Shown: positions 18,876-30,431 of the stretch, one piece after another | How the letters are laid out: every line of letters starts with the position of its first letter | Numbering within the stretch: the stretch's first letter is position 1 | DNA from: Megalonaias nervosa | Lineage: Eukaryota > Mollusca > Bivalvia > Unionida > Unionidae | Length of the DNA stretch: 64,000 bases | Direction: 5' to 3' | Assembly: GCA_016617855.1 (NCBI GenBank) | Contig: JAECUM010093728.1 | Location: forward strand, 1-64,000 | The notes under the pieces: generated by a model | The model's database searches: none | The model's input: only the letters and a program-made list of their open reading frames with translations | What the model was told of the DNA's origin: nothing | Made by a program: the position numbers and the translations under genes

Positions 18876-19739
18876 ACCCTAATATTACATATATTCGCAC
18901 CAAAGCTCTCAAAAATGTACCAAGAAGCGAAAAAAAAGAGAGCAAACACACGCATGTAAATTGATACTATTAATGATTGATAGAATTGTTTGATGGCCCC
19001 ATTTCCGATAACCTACGGAAAATAACTCTTATGCATCAAATCTCTTTAATTTTATATATTTTTCAAAACAATCTCCTCATTAAATGACAAAACGCCATTC
19101 TTCCCTCATTTATTTTGTTATGAACTGTTTACGTACAAAGTTTCATTTCAAATCGTGCATCGAAATTTTAGACAGACGTTTAGAATACATGACCAATGAT
19201 TGTTACAAACTTCACGGGAGTGATTTCCCTTGATTTTAATTATCCGTGAAGGAAAATTGCTCTGTAATTCCCTTGATTTTACTTCGATGTCAAGAAAAAT
19301 CGCTGTGTGTAAATTACATGATATATCGGATGTAATTTGTCTAAACTGTTTGAATATACCGGTCATTTAATGATTGCTGCAGTCACGTAGATATCAACAG
19401 TAACTCACCAACCACCACGTCGTTTAATTCAAATACACTTAAATCATCCCGTATGTTCCACTGAAAGTTTATCTAATGATGTCACATCAGTTAAAGACAC
19501 TAATGCATAATAAGTACATAATACGTGTTCTTTCCATTTGCATTGATATTGGATAAATATTCATTTGTATACTCTAATAGTCACGTGTTAAAGACACAAA
19601 ATGTGACCGTTTTGCTTACACTTTAATTTGTATTATAATTTTATAACATATTTTATCTTGTTGAGAACCCAGAATGTTCTAGAATAGAAAATTCCATTAA
19701 GTCGTAGTATTTCCAGAAAATGCTAATTGTGACCTAGGT

Positions 19740-19905
19740 CAAGTAGAGAGCTTTATAATCTTGTTTACTTGAGATATTATGAGATAGTAGTCATTCGTTC
19801 TTTAACATCTTTAGTCAGAATCTTATTGTTGTGTTCAGTATTTGATTTGGGCTGGAATCATTTAGTCAAAAAATAATATTTTGGGGAATTACAAAGTTAT
19901 ATATA
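19740..19905 (+). repeat. Dispersed repeat, partial copy 2 (inside the MULE)
   Basis: Resembles the first part of the repeat at 17,865-18,380 (TTTATAATCTTGTTTACTTGA and following TTTGGGCTGGAATCATTTA region). Located in the non-coding left arm of the MULE. Confidence 0.4.
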
Positions 19906-20078
19906 TTCCTTCGGGTGGGATATTATCACATACATGTAACCTAAGGGATATTAGGCAATACGTGAAAATGAACAGCATATTGTGGTTGTTTGTTTTTTGT
20001 TTTGTTTTTTTTGGTTTTTTTTCGGGTGTATGGGGTGATAACACATCTTCTCTTCCTCAATGTAACCAGATGACGGAT

Positions 20079-20082
<4 letters not shown>

Positions 20083-20135
<53 letters not shown>
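20083..20135. repeat. (AT)n microsatellite
   Basis: Uninterrupted alternating AT of 53 bases. Confidence 0.95.
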
Positions 20136-20138
<3 letters not shown>

Positions 20139-20797
20139 TAATCAACCCTCTACCAAATTGTTGCTCTTCTTATGCTGTATTTTGAAATATAAAATTTATT
20201 CCTTATCCTAAGACGTATTTACTGAAATTAAAACAATGACTGGTGTTCTACATGTTACATTCTTCCTGTCAATGTATGAATTACTCTGTCTCAATAGACA
20301 ATCGAGAGGACATTTCGAAAATATAACACATGTTGAGCAAAGATGATACCATTACTGGATTCAAAATCCTTCGAAAAAAGCAATAATTAAAGCTTTTTGT
20401 CCCCACGAGGAATATATCCATGGATGCCGCCGTACATTAAACAAGCTCACCTTTTATAATTGAATTAGCCTTGCCTTCTTTTCGGCAAATATGTCGATTA
20501 TATCATCGCACGATACGAATCGCAAGAACGCTGGTCGAGAACTGAATTATTTAGCAGGGTTTTTAAAAGGTACTAGATATGAGCTATCGCATTTACATTT
20601 ATTTTTACCAAAATAACTTTCCGATGTTTCAATCAGGAAAATATAAAATTAACTTTTCATAAATCAGGCCATTATCAACACTATCAAACAGTAATGCATA
20701 TTTAGTGATTATTGAGTTCTATAGCAAATCGTGAGTTATTGAGGAGTAAAACGATAGTATAATGTATCAAAGTTATCAGAAACAGTACAAACGAACA

Positions 20798-21673
20798 CCC
20801 GATCTGCATTGGTCCTGTCCTTCTGCACAAAGACGCTTCTCACAGAACTTACAAGAGTTTTCTGGAGCATATTGCTACAGAGCTGGATAGAGATGTGGAG
20901 TCCGTGGAAGTAAGAGTGCTTGAAATGATGGAATTTGGAAGTGATGATGACAAGGGCATGACCAAGTCAATATAGCATGTATTCCCCTCGATTACACGCT
21001 ATCTTTGCACTAAACATCTGAAGGATAATGTCAGACACTACCTTCAAACTAAAATTGGGGTGGAAAAGGGTGAACGTGGTATAAAAATGACCCAAATATT
21101 TGGTACCGTTGGCATCACAGACGCAAATACTACACTAGATTTTGAAAGCCGATCGGAACATCTGGAAACAATCATCAATGAACAGCATCCGACATTTGCA
21201 TCATACTTTGCAAGCAACTTGAAACATAGACTACAAAAATATGTTTTCGAACCGAGCCGCACGAATTCTGAACGCGTAAATTTGACTAATGACAATGCAG
21301 AGTCCATCAATAACATTCTAAAATTCTCTGCTGATTGGAAACCACAATAGGCGCCAGGCATAATACATAAACTTTTCAGTGTGACACAGCTCCATTTCAT
21401 GGATTATAGAAGCGCTCTTCACGACAGCGGGAATTACCAATTAATAAAAGAAGACCACATTTAGCACATACATGACAGCGTCTGGAGGTGCAAAGCCGAA
21501 ATGCAAAAGACAGATTTTCACACACTTCCTCAAGGACATTAAACGTACACAGAAATCAAAGTACATAAAATCACAAGACGGAAAATATACCGTAGTTAAT
21601 AAGGCTAAAGGAACTGCACGAAAACCTAGTCAGCGAAGAAGGTCTGTCAATGACAGTGCCAATAAACGCTAAA
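20798..21673 (+). pseudogene. MULE transposase remnant
   Basis: A plus-strand reading from about 20,798 has GPVLLHKDASHRTYKSF, then FGSDDDKGMTKSI with an in-frame TAG, then FPSITRYLCTKHLKDNVRHY. It continues through a clean 96-codon stretch (21,060-21,350) containing LTNDNAESINNILK and DWKPQ. These blocks are typical of MULE-superfamily transposases: the acidic GSD block, the Cys-x-x-His-x-x-x-Asn block, and a C-terminal Asn-x-Glu-Ser helix. A second part follows after the stop at 21,348-21,350 with further stops to 21,673, where a basic Lys/Arg-rich end is seen. The family call rests on these motifs and is supported by the flanking inverted repeats and 10-bp duplication. Inactive. Confidence 0.65.
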
Positions 21674-23461
21674 CACAAACAAACAAATTAATAATTAAAT
21701 TGTTTATGAGATATGCTAATAATTGACAAAATAAAGGAAAATGAATAATTATGATATATAATTAAAAGATGACAAATACGTTGCAGTTCTAGTACCATAG
21801 GGATTATCACTCTTTTACAAAAATCTGTTGACAAGATATACTAGCTATAGTATACAAGTAAGGTGTAGGAAACGGAAAGGTATTTAATGGCTTGTGTCAT
21901 TCATACCTCATTAAGGACTTAAGTGATCGAATACTATCATTAATCCAAGGAACGGAATGCCAACTTCGAAGGAAAAATTGTTAATATGTAAAAGAAAAAG
22001 TCATACTCTTTACTTCGTATAGGTAATCAATATATTAAGCGCCATGAATAAATGATTTACACAAATTTATATACTTAATATACATGTGAAGATTGAATTT
22101 ATAATGAAGTTTTACAAAATGCATTTTTAATTGTTGTTGCTTTAATTTGTATCATTTTAATAAAGATTGTGATTGTTGCTCAAATACAGCAATACGCCTG
22201 ATTGTATCTCGAAGCATTTGAAACATTTTGTATTCTTTTTATTGTATGTTACTAACCATAAAATATATATTGTGCTTTGGAAAGTTAAATATTATTAAGA
22301 ATTTATATGTATCTGTAATCGTAGTATTGATTTACTGTAAAGAAGATTTAGCTACTAACTTCATGTTCAGTAATAATTAATTTAGAAATAAAATGCCTTT
22401 GAAGCTTCAGAACATAATATATCGGTATTTAAAGTCAAACATTTAATACTTCGCAATTACTACAAAGAATTTTGGAGTCAGTCTGAAATATTGAAATTAG
22501 TAAGATTTTTTGCTAATCGTTAACTTATTCGATATTTAATTATTTACATTACTTTTTAAAAATAAAGAAATTCTAGAACTGTATAAGTTGGTAAGCTTGA
22601 AGGAATATAATCATTTTATATGTATTTTGTATATCTAAAATGTATAAATATACAGGCCACATCTTTGCTACTCAGTAAGTTCAACTCAGAAATTCAGAAA
22701 TAAATAAATAAGTAAATAAATAAATAAATAAACAAGAAAGGAAGACTGACAGACAGAATAAAAAAAGATTACAAGACAAAGCAAGTTGGCGAGGCCTTAC
22801 ATGCCTATGGCATTTTACACAAGGATAAAACGCCATTGTCACAATTAAAACAGTTCAGTTCGTATTATACCAAAATATATCCGATTGAAATGTCACAATA
22901 TAAACTGTATTTACTATTAACGATTTTTTATACCAATTTTTTATAGTGTCTGATAAATTTTTATTTTATTTTTTTCATTCAAATTAGCATGCATTGATTA
23001 ACTTAATAAAAGTGACTTTAATTATAATTAACTGTTGACATCTTTTTCGGCAACTTAGCGATGTGTTGGTATGTTCTTTAATTGCAGACATCGATGAATA
23101 ATCGTGTGATCAGTGGCAATTATCATTAGCAATGCGCTAGCTATTGTTTTTAATATCAACTGGGGTCGAATTGTCCCATTGCTGGAGTTTAAATGTCTCG
23201 GGGTCGAAATGTCTTGGGAATTTTCATGGGGTCGAAGTGTCTCACTCCGCTGTGGTATTGCTACTTATTGATATATATTGATAAATATTCACGTTACTGT
23301 ACCCGAACACTCTTCGTCAAAACTGGAGTTATTTCCCTTGGCAACTCTGGCCCTCACCACTTTTCCTGGTACACAAACAATATCTAACTATTCACACTTT
23401 TTATTTGTTTGTTTTTGTTGTTGTTAAAATTTAAAGTGGGTATTTTGTAAAGTCTTATGTT
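21674..23461. other. AT-rich right arm of the MULE, no gene
   Basis: Very AT-rich sequence with an (AAAT)n-like microsatellite at 22,700-22,734. No coding frame of interest on either strand. Confidence 0.6.
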
Positions 23462-23515
23462 TTCTTGAAGAGTTTTGGAGTGTCCTGGGGTGTCTTGGGG
23501 TGTTTAGTAAGACCC
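23462..23515 (-). repeat. Right terminal inverted repeat of the MULE
   Basis: Reverse complement begins GGGTCTTACTAAACACC and parallels the left end at 18,822. Confidence 0.85.
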
Positions 23516-23525
23516 CTCTTTAGTC

Positions 23526-24770
23526 AGATGCGACGAAGTGACTGTTCCACGAATATGTTATCGTGGCCAAGTTGCGGTTAGGTGTTTCTTAAATCGCTTG
23601 AAGTCACCGCGAAATGGATCTGACAACTCTCCTCGCCCGCAGACATAATTATAACCAATGATGACATACGCGAGATTTCCACCGCCAATCATTGCTGGAT
23701 CTGTGATGATCTCTTTGGTCCTAATATCAGTGTAGGCGATCACTATCGCATTACTGGCACATACAGAGGCGCTGCAAACAAAGCACGCAATCTTCAGTTG
23801 TGAGTTTACCCAAATAAAACCAAATATCCCAGTGGTGCTTCACAACCTGCTTGGGTATAATGATCACCTGTCTATAGGAGTCACAGCAACAGCAAAGGCA
23901 CTAATATGCGTAATCCACAACATGTAAAAATACATAACGTTTAGGCTGGGTCAGCTGCAGTTCATTGACTTGCTGCAGTTCCTCAATTCCAGCCTGGACA
24001 AACTTGTGAGAGACCTTGGCAATGATTGTTTTACAATCACTCATCGACATGGCGGTACCAGTGATGGAACGTCTACCTTACTCTCTCGCAAAGGAGTTTA
24101 TCCCTACATGTATATGAAAGACCGGAAAAAGTTTGCTGAATCTCAGAACAGGAGTCTGTCATTTTATCAATAAAGTACGATGAAATTTCTGACCACATGA
24201 AATCACCTTATCGGTATTATCAATGAACATAATGCCGATAAGGTGATTTCATGTTGTCAGAAATTTTGTTGTACTTTATTGATAAAACGTTAGACTCCTG
24301 TGATCTCAGCAACGATCGAGGCATCCCGATCATCGTTGTCTTGCAAAGGTATTTCTGCCAATGCCTGTTTAGCATTTGGTTGTCAAAACCTTGGCAACGA
24401 TAATGATCTATATCTGCGTATGGACGTGCTCTGCTCGTGGACATCTTTGAGACATTTCATGATACAGCTATGCTTATATACAAGCTCGATCCCGCGCACT
24501 ACTCGTCACCGGGAATGGCCTACGATACATTGATGTGTGACACCAAGGATGAGTTTGAACGGTTCATCAATATTGATAAACATTTATTTGTTGTGGGATT
24601 TCTATGACGAGTCATCGCTACAGTCATGTGAACAACCCAAACATGGATAGACATGATCCCGCGTTCCCTAAAAGTTACATCATGTATTAAACACAAACAT
24701 CTTGTATGCAGGAGCGACTATCCAGCTCGCGCCTTCTGATGGGTTACCTGGATCCATTCTGAGGATGTTA
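23526..24770 (+). pseudogene. Second family B DNA polymerase, exonuclease to motif A region
   Basis: Continues in frame from 18,821 across the MULE as RCDEVTVPRICYRG. Further blocks in shifting frames are: GDHYRITGTYRGAANKARN (23,738-23,794), which matches the DHCH-type zinc/HNH insert of DNA_pol_B_2 polymerases but has lost its Cys; KPNIPVVLHNLLGY (about 23,820-23,862); QFIDLLQFLNSSLDKLV (about 23,960-24,010) ending in a clean frame to 24,173; then NDLYLRMDVL and IFETFHDTAMLIYKLDP (24,394-24,505) and PAFPKSYIMY (about 24,658-24,687). The following motif A reads Asn-Thr-Asn where Asp-Ala-Asn is usual (24,690-24,698). Motifs B and C are missing: the gene is cut off near 24,770 in a tandem duplication. 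Confidence 0.75.
24142..24308. repeat. Long inverted repeat (hairpin) in the second polymerase
   Basis: Left arm 24,142-24,213 and right arm 24,235-24,308 are reverse complements over about 72 bases with a few mismatches and a loop of about 21 bases. The left arm is polymerase coding sequence (RSLSFYQ and following), so the right arm is an inverted copy of it. Confidence 0.85.
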
Positions 24771-25363
24771 GCATATTGTTATGCATTTTTAATTTGTATT
24801 GCCTAATTGATCTTTGTTCATAATTGATGGTAGGAGTTTGAGCTGACATGATTGATGTCTTTTTTTTGTAAACAACATATTATGTAGCTAATTATTGTTT
24901 ATGATTTTAGGTTATATTTTAAGATCATTATTACTTGGAAGTAAACATGTTTACTCAAATCTTAGTTCAGAACATGGGTATTCCCCTTTGGAAGTACCTG
25001 GTCTACTTGATGTTTTACATATTCTTTACTAAAGTTTTAGTAAGAAACCTTCTGATGGGTTACCTGGATCCATTCTGAGGATGTTAGCATATTGTTATGC
25101 ATTTTAATTTGTATTGCCTAATTGATCTTTGTTCATAATTGATGGTAGGAGTTTGAGCTGACATGATTGATGTCTTTTTTTTGTAAACAACATATTACGT
25201 AGCTAATTATTGTTTATGATTTTAGGTTATATTTTAAGATCATTATTACTTGGAAGTAAACACGTTTACTCAAATCTTAGTTCAGAACATGGGTATTCCC
25301 CTTTGGAAGTACCTGGTCTACTTGATGTTTTACATATTCTTTACTAAAGTTTTAGTAAGAAAC
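24732..25363 (+). repeat. 316-bp tandem duplication
   Basis: Copy 1 (24,732-25,047) and copy 2 (25,048-25,363) begin CCTTCTGATGGGTTACC and end TTTTAGTAAGAAA. They differ at only a handful of positions. The first bases of copy 1 are still readable as polymerase codons (PSDG), so the duplication starts inside the old gene. Confidence 0.9.
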
Positions 25364-25449
25364 CTTACCTTGTTTACAACTTAGAATGTTTTGGAAATGA
25401 ATTTGATGGGAAAGTGACCCTTGTTCTGGTTCTGTTAATGTGTCTTACT

Positions 25450-25880
25450 TTTTGATATAATGGTAGTGATAAACAGTATTACTCAATCCTATCTGAACAT
25501 CTTTAGTAGAATCAGTCTGGAATTACAAAGTGCTCTTTGACTACATGACTAAATCAATATTTTGGGATTAATGTGAATTCATTTAGAGACATTTTGGATT
25601 TGTCAGTGTAGTATATCAATACTATTCCAGGTTATTGGTACATCAGCACATTCATAATTGGAATTCATTCAGAACACTAATGGAATTCGTTTGGAATACT
25701 TGATACTTTTGCACTTTTGATAGAACTTTTAGGACCATTTGGGATTTAATTCACAGTACAGTAAGTTCTTTTTAAAGTTTCACTTAGTATGTTAGGGAAA
25801 CAAATTATTTGTTAAATTTTACAATACTTCTTGGTTTTCGCTCTTTTTCTTTTACTTAGTTTAAGGCCATAGATTTGTAA
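25450..25880 (+). repeat. Dispersed repeat, copy 3
   Basis: Aligns with 17,865-18,380 along most of its length, including GGGATTTAATTCACAGTACA and TAAGTTCTTTTTAAAGTTTC. It lies just outside the second polymerase. Confidence 0.55.
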
Positions 25881-26009
25881 CAATACTGTTACATATATTT
25901 CATTTATATTGTGTATTTGACCCTTGTATGTGATTGAGGGTAGAGTCGGCTTACCCAACTGTTGTCATTTTCTTTAAAAAGATGTTTGATTTGAGTTCAA
26001 GGTCTAACC

Positions 26010-27375
26010 TTATTTACAGATGAGCCAACTTGTGACCCACATCACGATCATTTTATTGTGTCTTAGGTCAAGTAAAATTAATATATATGGAAACGGTGCA
26101 TGAATGACCAGATTGTGACATGCACATGCAACTTGATTATCTGTGAAGTTAAGCAAAGTTTCTGCAGAGGGTTCCCAATAGCCAATAAACCACAGAGAAA
26201 CTTCAGACACTGTTAAATTGTCAAATATCATCTTGTTATCTCGATCCATATTTTGAAATGCCAGGTTCACGTTATTTTGGAGCCACAAGATATGTTGAGT
26301 GCTTTGTTGCCATGTAAACTGTCCTGAATATTGGTTACCACGTGTGAGTCTGTGGTGTGTGCAAGAAACTGACAGTAATCAAGATGAAATTTTGGGGCAA
26401 ACCCGAAAAATATGTGTAACCATGGGAGGCTACATTTGTAGAAGCTCCGCTTTCATAACTACCACTGATAACGTCATATGCCAGGTTAATCTGAATCGTT
26501 GAAACGATCCCAACAATATTTGGTTCCTGCACTTGAGATTCCTTTGTCCTCTGGAATTTGTTCATATCATCCAGCCAACCAAGGAACGTTCTCAGTGATG
26601 ACTGTGCAATGTCAGCCATGTGCTGTGGAGATTCAATAAAGACCGAAGACCTCAGTACATGCTCATCTACATTTATATAGATTTTAGAGTCTTTCTCAAC
26701 CACCGATGAAATTCTCTACCTGGTATCTTCATTGATTGAAATAATCTCATATGTACCAGTGGAAAAACATGCCAGGTACCTTCTCGACAACCTTCTGACA
26801 AATACATAAACAAATTCTTGGGAAGACCCCCGAATGGTTGCAATTGAATATAGGCCAACTATAATACATGTGCAGTGACACTAATGCGGTCTTGAGTGTG
26901 CAACCTAACCCCACAGTGATTGGTGTAGAAAAAGTCACATAAAATTCTAGTTTCATTCAAGATGGTAGTCATCAAGATAACACTGAGGGTTGTGTTTGCA
27001 AAGACATGTTGCATCAAAACATTGCTCTCAAAAAGAATCACCTCAGAAATCATCATCTGTGATGTATAAATCATCAAAGTCTTTAATAAGTTCATACAGC
27101 AACACACGAAACATTGCCAGGACCATAGTGCATTGTTGCCCATATTGGCTGTCACGCAACCCCATGGATGCATTTTTGCAAGTATTTTTTGTGAGTACTG
27201 AGAAAATTATCCCAGGCTGGTTTGAGTTTTTCTGAACCATGTATTCTAGAATACATATTATTAAAATCAATCCACATAAGATTATTATTGCATAGTCTTT
27301 TACATCCACTCCACTCCTTGAATACCCAGGTGTCCCATTCCCTGTTGCAGTAACTTGGGTCATGTTTCTGGGCAT
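26010..27375 (-). pseudogene. Decayed membrane-protein-like coding stretch
   Basis: Several overlapping minus-strand frames of 60-122 codons follow one another with coding-like composition. The first (27,043-27,375) has a clear membrane helix (YAIIILCGLILIICIL). The 26,335-26,703 frame is a soluble-looking block. The last (26,010-26,288) contains NNVNLAFQN and later NQVACACHNL followed by a hydrophobic stretch. That last pattern recalls the GPS cleavage site of adhesion receptors, but the helix comes before it rather than after, so the comparison is weak. No splice sites were assigned. Probably a dead gene or retrocopy; function not recognised. Confidence 0.3.
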
Positions 27376-29523
27376 ATTTTAGACTCCAACAAAAATTGTT
27401 TTTAATTGTTTTGAACCAAGTATGTTAGCAGCAAACTTTAGGGAATTGTCAAAGTTTTTGTGCTGAGCCTCATCATTAAATCTTTCAACTGAAGTTTCCA
27501 ACTTTGATATTACTCAGGTAGTTCTTTGTTGTGGAAGATTTGCAAGTGCCTCTCCAACATCCTCTTGCACGTCCTCTGACCCTATTATGTATTATGCAAA
27601 TTTTTTCTGGTGCAAGCTTGATTGTACAAGGTTATTGTGTGGTCAGCAGCACACCAAGTGCAATGTATGTTTTTGTGAGACCATGTGTGTCAATGCCATA
27701 AAATATCATTAATAATATTAATTTTCATGAATATTCATAGTCATTAACCCCATTGCATAATTTTCCAAATGAACCACACATTACACACAGGTCAAGGCAG
27801 TATTGATTTTGTGCAGGAAGCGTAAATTACCTGTAACTTACTTTTCAACCTGCGATAAAGTGTAAATCCAAATAAATAACACTAACAAGTAATACATATT
27901 TAGAAAGATAATTTTATTGGCTTTTATTTCATATATATTTTATATCGGTCTTTAATACAGAAAGTTACTAACATATGGAAAAAGTGCAGTGACCATGTAA
28001 AACTGGGACAATTCTAAGGGATATATGCCCTGCACTGGGGTTGCTATTAATATGTTATGGTTGTCTCGGACCACTCTAGGGCAGTTGTGCTTATCATTGT
28101 GTGGCATAGATCACATCTGCATTTCTGCACTGAAGTCAGGAAAATGTTTTCACAGGGTTCTCTTCATCTAGGTCAATAATGGTAAAAGCAATGCTTTTTC
28201 TCTGCTGTGATAACTTGTTGTATGTCTGTGTTTGTGTAACACAATCAAACACGTAATGGGCTTGAGTTCTATATGGAGCAAGTTCACATTTGTGGGACCC
28301 GGTAAATGCAAACCCAGGCTGAAAAAATAGTAGTGATGTCACTTCAGCATTAGCAAAGCTACCAGGAACGCTGTGGAGTAAATATAGTGAAACAGATATC
28401 CCCAGATCCAATTATTGTTGGCATGGAACATTTCTGGATATACGACTCGATTCTAATAGGCAACCAAAGCCTGGAGCTATAAATCATGTCGAAGCTTCAT
28501 GTTACTGACATGAACTTGCTCATCAAGCATTGGTAATATCTGTTGAGTATCAGTGTGATCTTATCCATGACTTCAATATGATCAGTCCTATACTTGGAGA
28601 AAGAACTGCCCGATGGATTACCAAAGGAGGTATGTAGGCTAAGATTGCACTTGGAGGCAGTCAAAGCCCATTGATTAGAGGTAAAAAATATTTATGCAAT
28701 AAACATACAACACAAAAAGCATAGTTACGAAGCAGACTTTGTCCACAACATACTACAGTCCTCACAGTTACTGGATAGGTGAAGCTGCTGTTGAAAAGTT
28801 ACTGAATGCAGCAAGGGTCACCCATGGGATTGCTCGAACATGGTTGACCAAACAGGTATTGTGGTAAATTTACCCAACCACTCCAAGAAAGAGTTTGCAT
28901 GGATGGTTTGATGTGAGAACACCCAGAGGGGTTAATTAGGGTGATCTTTTGCTTCTTCCACATGATAGTGTACAATGATGGTCATTTCAGTATGGTAGCA
29001 GATACATGGAAGTGAGCCAATGATGTCCAAAGATTCATCAAGTGTCACAAATGCCATTAAATGTATTTATGCCTGCAGCCATTAACATGGGTATAGTTCT
29101 TGTTGGTGGACCCGGGCAAAGAATTTCTCTGAGCATTTGCTACATTGTTAATAAAACATAATGTGCAGATTCGTGTTGGACATGTTTATATTCCAAAGAC
29201 AAATTCAAGTTCTTGCAAAAATTCAAGGAGTTTGTCAAGAAAAATTTAAGGACTTTTAAAATTCGAAGATTTTTCAAAGTTCTATGAACCATGCATTCTA
29301 ATTATTGCATGAAATTTCCAGTGCAAGTGTTTATACAATAATGTGGGGTGCAAAGATTCATATTTGATACAAACTGCTACACAGGTCCAATTGACACAAA
29401 GTTCGCTGAATTTTTGGAACGGCTGATTCATCTTCCTTTTTTCTTTAAGAATAAGAATCGGTCTAGATATAAAAAGAAATACTATGCATGGGTTTCTTCT
29501 CTCAACAAAAAGTGTTTTTTAAA
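27376..29523. other. No gene recognised
   Basis: AT-rich non-coding sequence. A 91-codon minus-strand frame at 28,136-28,411 has no recognisable motif and no neighbouring exon. Nothing else supported. Confidence 0.5.
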
Positions 29524-29697
29524 TACAGTAACACCTGCCTTGAAAGACCACTGCTGTGAGTGATCACCTGTCTTGTGACCAGATTCTCACTACACACAAT
29601 TATTGATTATGGTATATATTTTTATGACCTTTTATGTGAGACTACCTGTACTGAGAGACCATTGTTAGGGTGGTCTTTCTAGACGGGTTCTACTGTA
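29524..29697. mobile_element. Tc1/mariner-like MITE
   Basis: The ends are inverted: TACAGTAACACCTGCCT on the left and, read on the other strand, TACAGTAGAACCCGTCT on the right, both leading into AAAGACCAC. The TA plus CAGT ends are typical of Tc1/mariner elements. About 174 bp, no coding capacity. Confidence 0.55.
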
Positions 29698-30400
29698 GTA
29701 ACTTTCAAGCTCCAAGTTCTATGTTTTTATATAGACACCTATTGTGATCTCTGGCCAACATTTTTTTTGTGATGTTCTCAAGTTACAACATTTTTGTGCT
29801 CCAGTAGTTTCAACTTGTAACAGCATTTTTAAGGACACTAAACTGTAAATATGATAATCACTGGAAAGAAGTATATTAGGCATTGTGGTCATACAACACC
29901 CTGAGTATAAAATTTCAACAGGAACTCCAATGGATAACGGAACAAATATTTACAATGAATACATTTAAATAACCAGATTTCGGATTAGCTAAATATCATT
30001 AGCCCTACATAACTGTACACCTCAGCAGTCCACTGAATTTTTAGTTTCTACTTTTGGAGCTATCAAACTTGGAGGGGGGGGGGGCATCCAACAGTCTAGT
30101 TATTACACAGCCTGAAGATGAAATAAATTTGCTAGTAATGGTAGGTAGAAGCCCTGGAGCACAAGTCATTGAAAAATTTAAATAACTCGGTGCTGTAGAA
30201 TCCGGGGTAAAACTTATTTTCAGGGATGGACAAAGCTTTAAAAATGTGAAACATTTACTTTTGGCAGAGATGAGGAAAATCTAATTCCCCTGTGATAATG
30301 AAACACCATAGTAAGCTATTTTATTTTTAATGAAATGATGATTATCAGACAAATTATCACAAAAAAATACTTTATTGTTTCATTTCACAAGGAGCAGCCA

Positions 30401-30431
<31 letters not shown>

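Larger units (their letters stand above)
18822..23515 (+). mobile_element. MULE-type DNA transposon with inverted termini and 10-bp target duplication
   Basis: The left end (18,822-18,875, GGTCTTACTAAAC...) is the reverse complement of the right end (23,462-23,515) with only a few mismatches over about 54 bp. The element is flanked by CTCTGTAGTC (18,812-18,821) and CTCTTTAGTC (23,516-23,525), a 10-bp target duplication with one mismatch, in the size range of Mutator-like elements. Inside lies a decayed MULE transposase (20,798-21,673). The element is inserted into the second polymerase pseudogene; the codons on both sides join in frame once one target copy is ignored. Length is 4,694 bp. The interior is AT-rich and otherwise empty. 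Confidence 0.85.

Noticed and set aside
20083..20141. Tyr-Ile repeat protein frame
   Set aside because: It is translation of the (AT)n microsatellite.
23558..23743. Minus-strand 61-codon frame with an acceptor-like TTTGTTTGCAG upstream, resembling a host terminal exon
   Set aside because: The plus strand over the same bases carries recognisable polymerase blocks (DHYRITGTYRGAA, KPNIPVVLHN), so the minus frame is a shadow.
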